DNA of 64,000 nt from positions 755,001 through 819,000 of the forward strand of contig NZ_UAPU01000005.1 of assembly GCF_900445255.1 (NCBI RefSeq). Reading direction: 5' to 3'. Shown here one piece after another: positions 8,604 through 16,978 of the stretch. This stretch comes from Anaerobiospirillum thomasii. Its GTDB lineage: Bacteria; Pseudomonadota; Gammaproteobacteria; Enterobacterales; Succinivibrionaceae. The position numbers were made by a program, and so were the translations under genes. The notes under the pieces are model-generated. The model made no database searches. It saw only the letters and a list, made by a program, of their open reading frames with translations, and was not told where the DNA came from. The number at the start of each line of letters is the position of its first letter. Position 1 is the first letter of the stretch.

Positions 8604-10156
8604 ATGACCAATATTAAACAAAGAATTAAAGATTTAAATGATGATCCAAAGAGTTACAGAATGAGGGTTATTGCGCCCATTGTGTCACTTAAGAAAGATG
8701 CCAATGGGAAAAATTCGAAGAAGCGTGTGGCTATGATAAAACAGGTTGCAGCAGAGCAGTGCTTATCTGTGAGAACTATTGAGCGCTGGGTTGACCAATA
8801 TGAACAATTTGGTCTGCAAGGACTTGAGCCAAAGTATAAGAAGTTTCGCTCAGATATAAGGAGGTTCATCAGTTTTGAGAGTCTACTAGATGAAGCAATA
8901 GTCTTGCGCAGGCAATGTCCTACCATTTCAGTAGTTGAGATCATTAAATGTCTGGAAGAAAAACACCAAAACATAAAGGGCATTATAAAGCGCTCTACTT
9001 TACAGAGGCATTTACAGCAAAAGGTTTTTCTCGTGGGGAGCTTTTAAGAGAGCGTGAAAAAGGAGGAACAGCATTTTTCGGAGCCTATCGTAAAAAGCTC
9101 CCTATGGAGCAGGTTCAGGCAGATATTAAAATAGCTGGAAAATCATTTTGTGTTAATGAGCAGGGCATGCCAGTAACCCCATATATCCATCTATGGATGG
9201 ACAATGCCTCACGCATGATCCTCGTGGCAACCATATCTGACACCCAGGATAACAGCCTGGTTCTGTCATCTTTTAGAGAGCTTGTTACAGGCTATGGTAT
9301 TCCAATGAGCATTCTTACAGATCAGGGCTCTGTATATAAGAGCGCTGCAATGGAGCATTGCACCAGCACTTTAGGAGTTCCTCATAAGCGCTCAAAACCA
9401 TATAAACCTCAGAGCAAAGGGGCAATTGAACGTTTAAATGGTACTTTAGATAAAGTATTAAAGCAGCTTGAAGGTATGAATAATGTAAAGCTGAGTATGG
9501 TTGAATTACTTGTAAAACAGTGGGTTGCAGAGTACAACGAAACACCACATTCAGCTCTAACCGAAAATATGGGAACAGATGCAGAGGTAACACTATCCCC
9601 TAAAGAATATTTTTACAAATATATAGAGCCTGTAGCAAGACCTGTAGATGATATTGTGAATCTGGCCTTTACTATGGAGTACTCTCGTAAGGTCCTCAAG
9701 GATGGCGTCATACACATAAAAGGCCGTTATTACAAGTTGCCTGCAAATAGCGCCAAAAGTGGAGAGTATGTGGTCGTGCACTGCTCTTTAGTGGGCAATT
9801 CAGTGGAGCTTGTACAGGAGCTTACTGAGGAAGAAAAAAAAGAAAGCCTCTCACAGAGCATGTATAAATTTATACCGCTGTATGAGCGTGAAATCAAAGA
9901 GAATATTGACTTTACCGAACGTGCATCTGATAGATCAGAAGACATGCCTCAGTCTGTGCCTGATGAAATAAAGCCAACTATACAAAGGCTCGCCCGCAGG
10001 TTGTATAAGGATAGAGATCTTTATACCACAGAGAAGGATTTTGAAGAGCAACTAAGGAAAGAGCTATTCCACCAAGGCCCGGCCTCCTATAGCACAGAGC
10101 CAGGAAATAGCTCTTTATACAACAAAAGCTCAATCAAGACAGATGAGGATAAATAA
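8604..10156 (+). pseudogene. TnsB/TniA-like DDE transposase, copy 1, frameshifted
   Basis: Same gene as the intact 517-residue transposase at 60511-62064. Around 9022 this copy reads CAGCAAAAGG where the intact one reads CAGCAGAAAGG, a one-base deletion that shifts the frame after residue 140 and produces a stop at about 9047. The rest (GFSRGELL onward to 10156) is intact in the shifted frame. Without recoding the catalytic domain, which starts after the deletion, is not made. Confidence 0.9.
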
Positions 10157-10158
10157 TT

Positions 10159-11013
10159 ATGATAAGCACTGATTTATTAGACTACTTTAAGATGGAATAT
10201 ACCCCTTTTACAAATAATATTGACACTGGCTTTCTCTATCAGACAGACATTTTTAGAGGAGCATGCCTGAAGTTAAAAATGGCCATTGAGAACAACTCAT
10301 TTGCATTGCTGACCGGAGTCCCTGGTACAGGTAAAAGCACACTGCTGCGCTACTTTACATCTCAGCTTAATGAAGAAAAACATACAGTGATGTATGTATC
10401 TCTGTCTAATGCCACACCAAGGTGGATGTATATTGCTCCATTAAATCAGATGGGTGTAAAGTCAAAGTATTATGTCAATGATGCGCGTCTGCAGCTGCAC
10501 AGAGAGATTGAGACATTAAGAAAGACCCACGGTAAAAAGGTAATTCTGATATTTGATGAGGCCCACCTGCTGGCTAATAAGTACAGTAAATTCAGCCTGC
10601 TTGAGGAGATTAGATTTTTACTCAACGGCAACAGCTATGACAGCGGATCACCGCTTACACTGATACTCTCAGGCCAAAAAGAGATTCTGTCTGTGCTCAA
10701 GACTGATAAGTGCAAGGCTATAACTCAAAGGATTATGTATTTTAGCTCTACGCAGAATCTGACAAATGAGCAGGTTGGCAGTTATATAGGATCTCATTTA
10801 AAGTGGTCAAGATGTCAAGATAATCCGTTTGAATATAGGGCCGTGGAAAAGATAGGCGATCTCTCAGGAGGAAATCCACGACTTATTAATAAGATCTGTA
10901 TGCACGCTTTAAGCTATACATGCTTAAAGCGTGAAGAGAAGGTAACCGAAGCTACCGTAACTGAAGTTGCCAATAACGAGGTTATTGACCTAATTTTAAA
11001 GAATTTAAACTAG
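10159..11013 (+). CDS. TnsC/TniB/ExeA-like AAA ATPase, copy 1
   Basis: 284 residues, protein sequence the same as the copy at 59654-60508. Walker A GVPGTGKST near residues 53-61, Walker B VILIFDEAHLL near 128-138, sensor segment LTLILSGQKE, and a C-terminal winged-helix-like LSGGNPRLINKICMHAL region as in ExeA/TniB proteins. In Mu-, Tn5053- and Tn7-type systems this ATPase binds target DNA and activates the DDE transposase. It starts two bases after the transposase stop. It is the only intact protein gene of copy 1. Confidence 0.88.
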   Translation: MISTDLLDYFKMEYTPFTNNIDTGFLYQTDIFRGACLKLKMAIENNSFALLTGVPGTGKSTLLRYFTSQLNEEKHTVMYVSLSNATPRWMYIAPLNQMGVKSKYYVNDARLQLHREIETLRKTHGKKVILIFDEAHLLANKYSKFSLLEEIRFLLNGNSYDSGSPLTLILSGQKEILSVLKTDKCKAITQRIMYFSSTQNLTNEQVGSYIGSHLKWSRCQDNPFEYRAVEKIGDLSGGNPRLINKICMHALSYTCLKREEKVTEATVTEVANNEVIDLILKNLN

Positions 11014-11023
11014 TGTTAAATTG

Positions 11024-11054
11024 AGCTTATCCTGTGAAGCTTCCAGGATAAGCT
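11024..11054 (+). terminator. Hairpin after ATPase gene, copy 1
   Basis: Perfect 11-bp stem AGCTTATCCTG/CAGGATAAGCT (11024-11034 with 11044-11054), 9-base loop, 10 bases after the ATPase stop. There is no T run, so it may be an mRNA-stabilising end rather than an intrinsic terminator. The same hairpin is in copy 2 at 59612-59642. Confidence 0.55.
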
Positions 11055-11152
11055 GTGCCTACAATCATAAGCCACCTCTCCCAATAATACAAGCCAATTG
11101 TCATCATTTTAATGAATATTAAGAAAATTTTTATAGTATTACGTCAGACTAA

Positions 11153-11391
11153 TTGGCAGGTGGTAAAAACATTATTGCAATCATATGGTTATGACAAAAA
11201 AGAGCAGTTATAGACAACATATTTGAGCAGGTGGTGACACTATTATTGTAGGCACAAACAAGACAAGATTACGACATAATTGTAAGCAATTAGTGGCAAC
11301 ATACTTTAAACAGATATTGCCGACAAACTCGAGCAAATGGAGACAACAATTTGAGGTCAAAAAGGCGACAGAAATAAAGCAGTTAGTGTCA
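11153..11391 (+). repeat. Right-end tandem repeat array of transposon copy 1
   Basis: About eight degenerate repeats spaced roughly 25-30 bp, for example GCAGGTGGTGACACTATTA, GCAATTAGTGGCAACATACT, GCAAATGGAGACAACAATTT and the terminal GCAGTTAGTGTCA. Reverse-complemented they give the TGTC-N7-TGCTC consensus seen at the left end. The array is far longer than at the left end, an asymmetry also known for Tn7-type ends. Confidence 0.75.
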
Positions 11392-11432
11392 ACAATAAAA
11401 TAGCAGAAAAGCCATTAAATAAGGACATAATT

Positions 11433-11701
11433 ATGAGCAATTTTAATGACAAACTAGCAGAGCATTGACAGCATTAAAGCCAATGGAGGAAGATCACCGG
11501 TTAGAGCTATTTTCTGTTATTGACGATAGACAACGTCTAGGATCAACAATTATTTCAACCCAACTGAATCGCAACGGGCTTGAATACTCAATGGGACAAG
11601 ATACAAAGGGAGAAGCAATATGTGATCGACTGTTTAACCCATGCATTGAGGTTGAGCTAAAAGGCCCTTCCAGACGGCAGGAGATGTCAAACGTAATATA
11701 A
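11433..11701 (+). pseudogene. istB (IS21 ATPase) relic, internally deleted
   Basis: An IstB-like start (MSNFNDKLAEH) is followed by a stop and then, in another frame, by the C-terminal IstB block RQRLGSTIISTQLNRNGLEY...DRLFNPCIEVELKGPSRR. The Walker A/B core is missing, so a central deletion of roughly 400-450 bp is inferred from usual IstB length. The relic begins only 42 bases inside the end of transposon copy 1, so the transposon probably landed at the end of the matching istA. It is not the same istB as the one at 50486-51241. Confidence 0.8.
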
Positions 11702-11720
11702 AATAAAACAAATGTAATAA

Positions 11721-11758
11721 AAAAATGGTGGGCAAAAAAACCTGCCATTTTATTTTTT
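11721..11758 (+). terminator. Terminator-like hairpin after the istB relic
   Basis: AAAATGG-TGGG pairs imperfectly with CCTGCCATTTT across an A7 loop, followed by TATTTTTT. T-rich on both strands. Confidence 0.55.
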
Positions 11759-11884
11759 GACAACAAAAATATTGGATTGTGATTTAATTTTAAAAGATGC
11801 AAATTTAATTATATTGGACTAATGATTAAAATTAATGAAATTTAGTTGAATGAAATCCGGAATTCTCACTTTATAATTCTCTAC

Positions 11885-11960
11885 CAGATACAGATAGACC
11901 CCACCATTTTTAGTTCTTTTAGTCAGATACATAAGCACCCCCGCCGTTTTATGTTCTTAT
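11885..11960 (+). repeat. Two direct repeats, probable IS21 relic terminus
   Basis: CAGATACAGATAGACCCCAC (11885 onward) and CAGATACATAAGCACCCCCG (11924 onward) begin units that both continue into TTTT and GTTCTT. IS21 elements carry such repeats inside their ends, and an istB relic lies directly upstream. Confidence 0.6.
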
Positions 11961-12015
11961 TATATCATATTTGGGGTATGTGGGGTGCGTTGTAGATAAA
12001 AAATATAATTTGGCG

Positions 12016-12038
12016 CAAAAAAAGGCCCATTCGGGCCT
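12016..12038 (-). terminator. Minus-strand terminator, stem AGGCCC/GGGCCT
   Basis: On the minus strand AGGCCC, loop GAAT, GGGCCT is followed by TTTTTTT. It lies 136 bases beyond the end of the EAL-HDOD gene. Confidence 0.75.
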
Positions 12039-12060
12039 GGAGACATTTTTTATATTACTT

Positions 12061-12077
12061 AAGTGCTAAACGCAGGT
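12061..12077 (+). repeat. Right half of 17-bp inverted repeat
   Basis: AAGTGCTAAACGCAGGT, exact reverse complement of 3510-3526. Confidence 0.5.
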
Positions 12078-12095
12078 CTTAGGGCCTTAAAGTAC

Positions 12096-12128
12096 AAAGG
12101 CGTTACTGAGTATATCAATAACGCCTTT
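12096..12128 (-). terminator. Hairpin AAGGCGTTA/TAACGCCTT downstream of EAL-HDOD gene
   Basis: Nine-bp stem with a 13-base loop, 46 bases after the stop of the minus-strand gene. The T run is short, so termination may be finished by the stronger hairpin at 12016-12038. Confidence 0.55.
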
Positions 12129-12173
12129 TACATTCTTTCTAAGGCCTTTGTGAAATTTTATATGGCCTATTTA

Positions 12174-13493
12174 TCAGTAGAGCTTTTCAAACAGTCTATT
12201 CATCCATATAAGGGCTTTTTCATAGCATGAGAGAACACGGCCTGTCTTTATATCAAGCTGCTGTGCAGCCTCTACCACTGTTCTAAAGTCCAAGGTTTCA
12301 ATGGCCTTGACTAGCCTGTACATCTTGGCGGCTATACTCTCATATGTACTGCAGGCGCGCATGAGATCTTTGAGCAGCGCATCATTTATGGCCGAATCCT
12401 TGCTCTTGATTAGGAAGATCTCAAGATTTGAAAACACTCCGTCAAGGAAAGGATTCTGATCAAGATCATAACTGCCTTTAACCTTGGCAAGCAGCATAAA
12501 GAACTTGGCACGTATCAGGGCCTTTTTAAATGGCTCTAACTGCAGTCCTGAGCTTTTGGTATTGGTGGCATTTCCAAAGCATACTGTAAGCTTACGTAGC
12601 ACTGCTATACCAAGATAGGAGTTGACCACTTCCTTACCAAGACAGGTACAAGCTGCATTATAGGAGTTGACGCTTGCAAAATTTATATCCTTATGGAAGA
12701 ACACCATAAGTTTGATAATATCACGTACCACATCAGGAAAAGCCGTGAGCATTTTCTGCAGTCTAGCAGTACTGTCATGATGATTGTTTTTCATGGCATG
12801 AAGCAGACCTAAAAGCTCATCGTACTCCTGGCGCAACGCAGGATCCATATTCTTGCTGTTCTCAAGGGCAGCCAGATCCTTAAAATCAAAGTATGAGGTT
12901 TTAACATAGTCAGCGCCGCTGTCAAAAGCCTCTTTAAAGCCCGCTCTGTCCTTGACTCTGGTGACAATAAACTTAATCCATGGGGCCTCGGCACGCAACT
13001 GTGAGGCTAAAAGCAGCTTTTCCTTAAAATCTTCATCCATGCGAATAAGCACAAACTGAAATGATTTTATACATTTAATCCAGTCAGTTGAAAGCAAGGT
13101 GCCAAGATCTATGGCAAAGCGCATATTGTAATGGCCAAGATGGCTGACAAGATGCATGGAGGATATGGTAGGAGGCTCTGTCTTGTGTATTCTTACAATA
13201 AGTTTTCCCACAGGGAAGAACTGCATATACTCCTCAAGCTTGGGCGAGATTGGAAAGCCCACCATGGCTGATACGCCAGGACCCACAAAGTTTACCATGC
13301 TTCTTCTGTGGAAATAGCCCTGAATGATGTGCCATATGTGGCGCTCCTGCAGAGCATTGGTCTTGAGTATATTGCCTGCTGTAAATTTCAGCTCGTAGAA
13401 CAGAGTCTGACCTGCATAATCGTATACAGGGACGCGTGAGAGGAGTCGACATCTGTCAACTGATCTCTGTCTTTTTAAACTAAGGTCGTCCAC
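12174..13493 (-). CDS. EAL-HDOD (YuxH-type) signalling protein with degenerate EAL domain
   Basis: 439 residues. The N-terminal RVPVYDYAGQTLFYELKF matches the opening of EAL-HDOD proteins. The EAL, LLIRXDDFGTG-like and other metal-binding motifs of active c-di-GMP phosphodiesterases are not visible, so this domain is probably a ligand-binding or protein-binding relic. The second half (from about residue 215) fits an HDOD domain: LLGLLHAMKNN, FHKDINFASVNSYNAACTCLGKEVVNSYLGIAVLRKL. A role in regulatory interactions rather than catalysis is inferred. The start used is a GTG with a weak ribosome site; the next ATGs lie inside the conserved domain. Confidence 0.8.
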   Translation of the reverse strand: MDDLSLKRQRSVDRCRLLSRVPVYDYAGQTLFYELKFTAGNILKTNALQERHIWHIIQGYFHRRSMVNFVGPGVSAMVGFPISPKLEEYMQFFPVGKLIVRIHKTEPPTISSMHLVSHLGHYNMRFAIDLGTLLSTDWIKCIKSFQFVLIRMDEDFKEKLLLASQLRAEAPWIKFIVTRVKDRAGFKEAFDSGADYVKTSYFDFKDLAALENSKNMDPALRQEYDELLGLLHAMKNNHHDSTARLQKMLTAFPDVVRDIIKLMVFFHKDINFASVNSYNAACTCLGKEVVNSYLGIAVLRKLTVCFGNATNTKSSGLQLEPFKKALIRAKFFMLLAKVKGSYDLDQNPFLDGVFSNLEIFLIKSKDSAINDALLKDLMRACSTYESIAAKMYRLVKAIETLDFRTVVEAAQQLDIKTGRVLSCYEKALIWMNRLFEKLY

Positions 13494-13741
13494 CCGGTGT
13501 ACCTATTACTTTAGAAGTGAAATTTTATTACATACCCTTTTTTAAATTCTAGCACGCTCTATTTATTTGGCAAATTAAATGCCAATAAAATTCAATAAAT
13601 TATATAAATTTGATTATGATGTCAAATTTTATTGTTCAGGTCTTTTGTTTTTAAAGCAGCCATTAAACAGCGCATTTTTGTTAACAGTATATCTACTTAA
13701 GATAATAATTTTTATTATACAATTTTCAGCTAAGTCCCAAC
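13494..13741. other. AT-rich intergenic stretch upstream of EAL-HDOD gene
   Basis: About 250 bases with no coding signal; must include the promoter of the minus-strand EAL-HDOD gene, but no clear -35/-10 pair can be chosen in such AT-rich sequence. Confidence 0.4.
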
Positions 13742-13777
13742 AAAAAAGCAGGGCTTTTTTTGCACCTGCTTTTTTTA
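13742..13777 (-). terminator. Rho-independent terminator of proS
   Basis: AAAAAAGCAGG/CCTGCTTTTTT stem enclosing GCTTTTTTTGCA; T runs on both strands, 20 bases beyond the proS stop. Confidence 0.85.
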
Positions 13778-13796
13778 ATTTACCTGTTGTACAAAC

Positions 13797-15515
13797 CTAG
13801 AGCTTTTTCATAATCTCATCAAAGGCCAGATGTTCGGTAAAGGTTTCCTTGTTGCCGCTTCTTCTGTCCTTGTACTCGACAAGACCCTTTTCAAGAGACT
13901 TCTCGCCAATAGTTACTATATGAGGAATACCTATAAGCTCCATATCGGCAAACATGACACCTGCTCTTTCATCTCTGTCATCAAAGAGCACTTCAATGCC
14001 GCTGTTTTGCATCTTGGCATATAAGGTCTCGGCAGCCTCACGCACACGCTCGGACTTGTTAAGACCAATGGCCACAATAGCCACAGAGAAAGGAGCCATG
14101 GAATTGGTCCATAAAATGCCCTTGTCATCATGGTGCTGCTCAATAGCTGCAGCAATAACACGGGTTACACCAATACCGTAACAGCCCATCTCCATCTCAA
14201 TAGGCTTGCCATCCTCACCTGTTACTGTAGCACCCATGGCCTGTGAGTACTTGGTGCCAAGCATAAAGACCTGACCTACCTCAATACCCTTGCGCAGATG
14301 CAATGTGCCCTGACCATCAGGACTCTTGTCGCCCTCAACCACGTTGCGCAAATCGGCCACCTCATAACCTGTAACATCTCTGTCTAGGTTGACATTGACA
14401 AGGTGGTAGCCATCTTCATTGGCACCGCAGGCAAAGTTTGACATACAGTTTACATATCTGTCGATAATGACACGACCCTTAAAGCCCACAGGACCTAAGG
14501 AGCCGCAACCTGCACCTACAAACTCTCTTATCTCCTCGTCAGTTGCAAACTCAAGAGGATTTGACACGCCTGCAATCTTGCCGGCCTTAATCTCATTGAG
14601 CTCATAATTGCCGCAAAGACAGAGCATAATAAGATCATAGCTGCCATCTTCTTTTTTCTCAGAGCGCACAATAAGGCTCTTTACAATCTTGCTTTGATCA
14701 ATATTAAGGCACTGGGCTGCCTCATCTACGCTGTGGCAGCCTGGAGTTGCCACCTTGGCGTAAGCCTCACCTGGAGCCTCACGCTCAAAATCAGGAGCAA
14801 GAGCCTCTGCCATTTCAATATTGGCAGCGTAGTTTGACTTGTCTGAAAAGACAATGGTGTCCTCGCCTGCCTCGGCTAAAACCTGAAACTCGTGGGAGTG
14901 ATTGCCGCCAATTGAGCCTGTGTCAGCCTCAACCGGTCTAAAATCAAGACCTAAACGGGTAAAGATGCGGGTATAAGCATCATACATATCATCATAGGTC
15001 TGCTTTAATGACTCTTTGTCCACGTGGAAGGAATAGGCATCCTTCATTAAAAACTCACGGCCACGCATTACGCCAAAACGCGGTCTTATCTCGTCACGGA
15101 ACTTGGTCTGAATCTGATACAGATTCATAGGCAGCTGACGGGCTGACTTGATCTCCTTGCGGGCAAGTGCAGTTATAACCTCTTCATGTGTCGGGCCTAA
15201 TACAAATTCATTTTTCTTTCTGTCATTAAGACGGCACAGCTCAGGGCCGTATTTTTCATAGCGGCCTGACTCACGCCACAGCTCTGATGGCTGCACGACA
15301 GGCATGGATACCTCGATGGCACCCTTTTTATTCATCTCCTCACGGATAATCTGCTCTACCTTGTGCAACACTCTAAGGCCAGTTGGCAGCCAGGTGTAGA
15401 TTCCAGATGCCACCTGACGGATAAGACCGGCTCTTAGCATCAGACGATGACTGTCAACTGCTGCCTCTGCAGGGTTTTCCTTGAGAGTTGATAAAAGATA
15501 TTTAGTAGTACGCAT
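13797..15515 (-). CDS. proS: Prolyl-tRNA synthetase
   Basis: 572 residues, the bacterial-type length with an inserted editing domain. Class II motif 2 appears as [20 protein letters not shown] near residues 137-156, and motif 3 as [20 protein letters not shown] near 450. Between them lies the insertion domain that hydrolyses Ala-tRNA(Pro), related to YbaK; a separate YbaK is encoded at 41653, and the two would cooperate in proofreading. It charges tRNA(Pro) in the cytoplasm. It is transcribed divergently from nqrM, sharing a 154-bp promoter region. Confidence 0.97.
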   Translation of the reverse strand: MRTTKYLLSTLKENPAEAAVDSHRLMLRAGLIRQVASGIYTWLPTGLRVLHKVEQIIREEMNKKGAIEVSMPVVQPSELWRESGRYEKYGPELCRLNDRKKNEFVLGPTHEEVITALARKEIKSARQLPMNLYQIQTKFRDEIRPRFGVMRGREFLMKDAYSFHVDKESLKQTYDDMYDAYTRIFTRLGLDFRPVEADTGSIGGNHSHEFQVLAEAGEDTIVFSDKSNYAANIEMAEALAPDFEREAPGEAYAKVATPGCHSVDEAAQCLNIDQSKIVKSLIVRSEKKEDGSYDLIMLCLCGNYELNEIKAGKIAGVSNPLEFATDEEIREFVGAGCGSLGPVGFKGRVIIDRYVNCMSNFACGANEDGYHLVNVNLDRDVTGYEVADLRNVVEGDKSPDGQGTLHLRKGIEVGQVFMLGTKYSQAMGATVTGEDGKPIEMEMGCYGIGVTRVIAAAIEQHHDDKGILWTNSMAPFSVAIVAIGLNKSERVREAAETLYAKMQNSGIEVLFDDRDERAGVMFADMELIGIPHIVTIGEKSLEKGLVEYKDRRSGNKETFTEHLAFDEIMKKL

Positions 15516-15669
15516 TGTTAAATCCAGGCAAATTAATTTTAATAATCAAATTATGAAAATAAAGATGCGACATTATACCAACAAAGCGCTTAAATTATGA
15601 ATGTTTTTATTATATCCCGCACTTTTTATGTAAATACCATATATAATTAGCCAAAACACGGAGGGAGCT

Positions 15670-15894
15670 ATGATTTATCTTGCCGCTTTTATAATTTTTA
15701 TAATCTTTTTCTTCTTTATGGCCCTAGGCTACATCCTTCAGAAAAAAGGTCTTAAGAGTGAAACCGAGGCCAATGAGATTCTAGAAGGCCTGACCTGTGC
15801 CAGCTGTACTACCTCATGCTCATTTGCAGGACAGAAAAGAACTCCTACTAAAAAATGTCAGGCCGATCTTAAAATTCCTTCAAAAACAGTCTAA
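15670..15894 (+). CDS. nqrM: NqrM-like small Cys-rich membrane protein
   Basis: 74 residues: an N-terminal membrane helix (IYLAAFIIFIIFFFFMALGY) then a soluble tail with CASCTTSC and a later single Cys. NqrM (DUF539) proteins have the same size and a MA(V/L)GY signature at the helix end and deliver iron to the Na+-translocating NADH:quinone reductase. The call is strengthened by apbE six bases downstream, because ApbE flavinylates NqrB/NqrC. The Cys pattern differs from the usual GSCGG...CDC form. No nqr structural genes are in the window. AGGGAG is a good ribosome site. Confidence 0.75.
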   Translation: MIYLAAFIIFIIFFFFMALGYILQKKGLKSETEANEILEGLTCASCTTSCSFAGQKRTPTKKCQADLKIPSKTV

Positions 15895-15900
15895 AAATCT

Positions 15901-16974
15901 ATGTCTAATTTTACATTTACCACCAAGGCTGCAGCTGTGGCTGCAGTATCTGTGATAGCCTTTGCCGGATGCAAAGATGATAACGATGTACATGCAGCAC
16001 AGATGGCAGTAAGTCAGGTCAAAGGTCAGACCATGGGCACCTTTTACTCTGTACAGGTACCAAAGGGCTATACAGGCGGCAATGAGGCTTTAGATAAAAG
16101 AGCCAACAGCGCCTTTAATGTGGTTATTGATGCCATATCAACCTTTGATAACAGTGCAGAGCTTGCCCGCTTTAATGCCTATAAAGGCACTGATAAATTT
16201 GAAATTTCACCCTATCTTGCTGACAGTATTGAAAATGCCATCTTTGAGGCTCACCGTATTGAAGATGCCATGGACATTACTGTAGGACCGCTGGTCAATC
16301 TGTGGGGCTTTGGCCCTGACGGCAGACTTGAAAAGCAGCCTCAGCCTGATGATATTGCCAAAGCCAAGGCACTTACAGGCTATGATAAATTTGCCCTGTA
16401 TCGCGATGCACAGACAAATAAAGCCTATCTGCAGAAAGTCGACGGCGCGGTCAAGCTTGATATGTCAACCCTAGGTGAGGGTCTTGGTGCTGATCTTCTT
16501 GCCACCTATTTAGATGAGGACAAGGTTGAAAACTACATGATAGCTGTGGCCGGCGCCATACGCACCAAGGGCAAAAACAGCAAGGGTGCCGACTGGACTG
16601 TAGGAATTGAAGATCCATTTGGCAAAGGTGTCTTTGAGGTGGCATGTCCTAAAGGCATGGCTATGTCAACTGCAGGCTCATATCGCAATTTCTTTATAGA
16701 TGAGAACACCAAAGAGGTCTTCTCACACATTATTGACACCAAGACTGGCTATCCTGTAGCGCATAAAACTGTATCAGTTACAGTAATTGCCCCTACTGCA
16801 GCCACCACCGATGCGCTTGATACAGGACTTTTGGTGCTTGGCGCACAAAAGGCTTTGGATTTTGGCAATAAACACAATGTTGCTGTCTACACCATTGAGA
16901 TAGATGACAAAGGTCAGGCTGTGGGACGTTACTCCAAGGCCTTTGAGCCATATCTTAAGTGTAATGTAAGGTAG
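15901..16974 (+). CDS. apbE: FAD:protein FMN transferase (ApbE), lipoprotein
   Basis: 357 residues. A signal with lipobox IAFAGC (cysteine near residue 24) predicts a membrane-anchored periplasmic lipoprotein. Family motifs: KGQTMGTFYSVQV, MDITVGPLVNLWGFGP, LDMSTLGEGLGADLLA, TAGSYRNFF, HIIDTKTGYPV and the metal-binding VIAPTAATTDALDTG. The enzyme transfers FMN from FAD to threonine in NqrB/NqrC or RnfG-type proteins. Probable operon with nqrM (6-base gap) and mpl (4-base gap). Confidence 0.95.
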   Translation: MSNFTFTTKAAAVAAVSVIAFAGCKDDNDVHAAQMAVSQVKGQTMGTFYSVQVPKGYTGGNEALDKRANSAFNVVIDAISTFDNSAELARFNAYKGTDKFEISPYLADSIENAIFEAHRIEDAMDITVGPLVNLWGFGPDGRLEKQPQPDDIAKAKALTGYDKFALYRDAQTNKAYLQKVDGAVKLDMSTLGEGLGADLLATYLDEDKVENYMIAVAGAIRTKGKNSKGADWTVGIEDPFGKGVFEVACPKGMAMSTAGSYRNFFIDENTKEVFSHIIDTKTGYPVAHKTVSVTVIAPTAATTDALDTGLLVLGAQKALDFGNKHNVAVYTIEIDDKGQAVGRYSKAFEPYLKCNVR

Positions 16975-16978
16975 TTTT

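Larger units (their letters stand above)
5718..11391 (+). mobile_element. TnsB/TnsC-type three-gene transposon, copy 1 (defective, interrupted by ISL3)
   Basis: Near-identical to the inverted copy at 59276-63199. Outer ends defined by where the two copies stop matching: TGTCAGTGCTC at the left and, reading inward from the right, TGACACTAACTGC. Removing the 1743-bp ISL3 and one 8-bp duplication leaves 3923 bp, one less than copy 2, exactly accounted for by a single-base deletion in the transposase gene. Gene order: zinc-ribbon gene, DDE transposase, AAA ATPase, then a long terminal repeat array. Two of the three genes are broken. No flanking target duplication was found. Confidence 0.85.
11702..12173. 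other. Non-coding stretch with IS21-type end repeats and terminators
   Basis: No gene seen. Two 36-37-bp direct repeats at 11885-11920 and 11924-11960 share CAGATACA, CCCC, TTTT and GTTCTT blocks in the same spacing and look like the multiple terminal repeats of the IS21 relic. Further right come a GTGGGGTGCG segment, a minus-strand terminator (12016-12038), the 17-bp repeat at 12061-12077 and a second hairpin (12096-12128). Confidence 0.55.

Noticed and set aside
5713-11396. Target-site duplication around transposon copy 1
   Set aside because: Flanks are CCCAT and ACAAT, and shifting the ends by one base does not help. Cross-comparison with copy 2 flanks (TTCAT, CATAT), also as reverse complements for an inversion, gives no match.
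12809-12994. Small frames on both strands inside proS, EAL-HDOD, transposase and ATPase genes
   Set aside because: They are shadows of well-supported genes, with no ribosome site or family similarity.
15670-15894. Reading the 74-residue protein as a metal-chaperone or FeoC-type protein
   Set aside because: The membrane helix plus MALGY motif and the neighbouring apbE fit NqrM better, although the Cys pattern is atypical.
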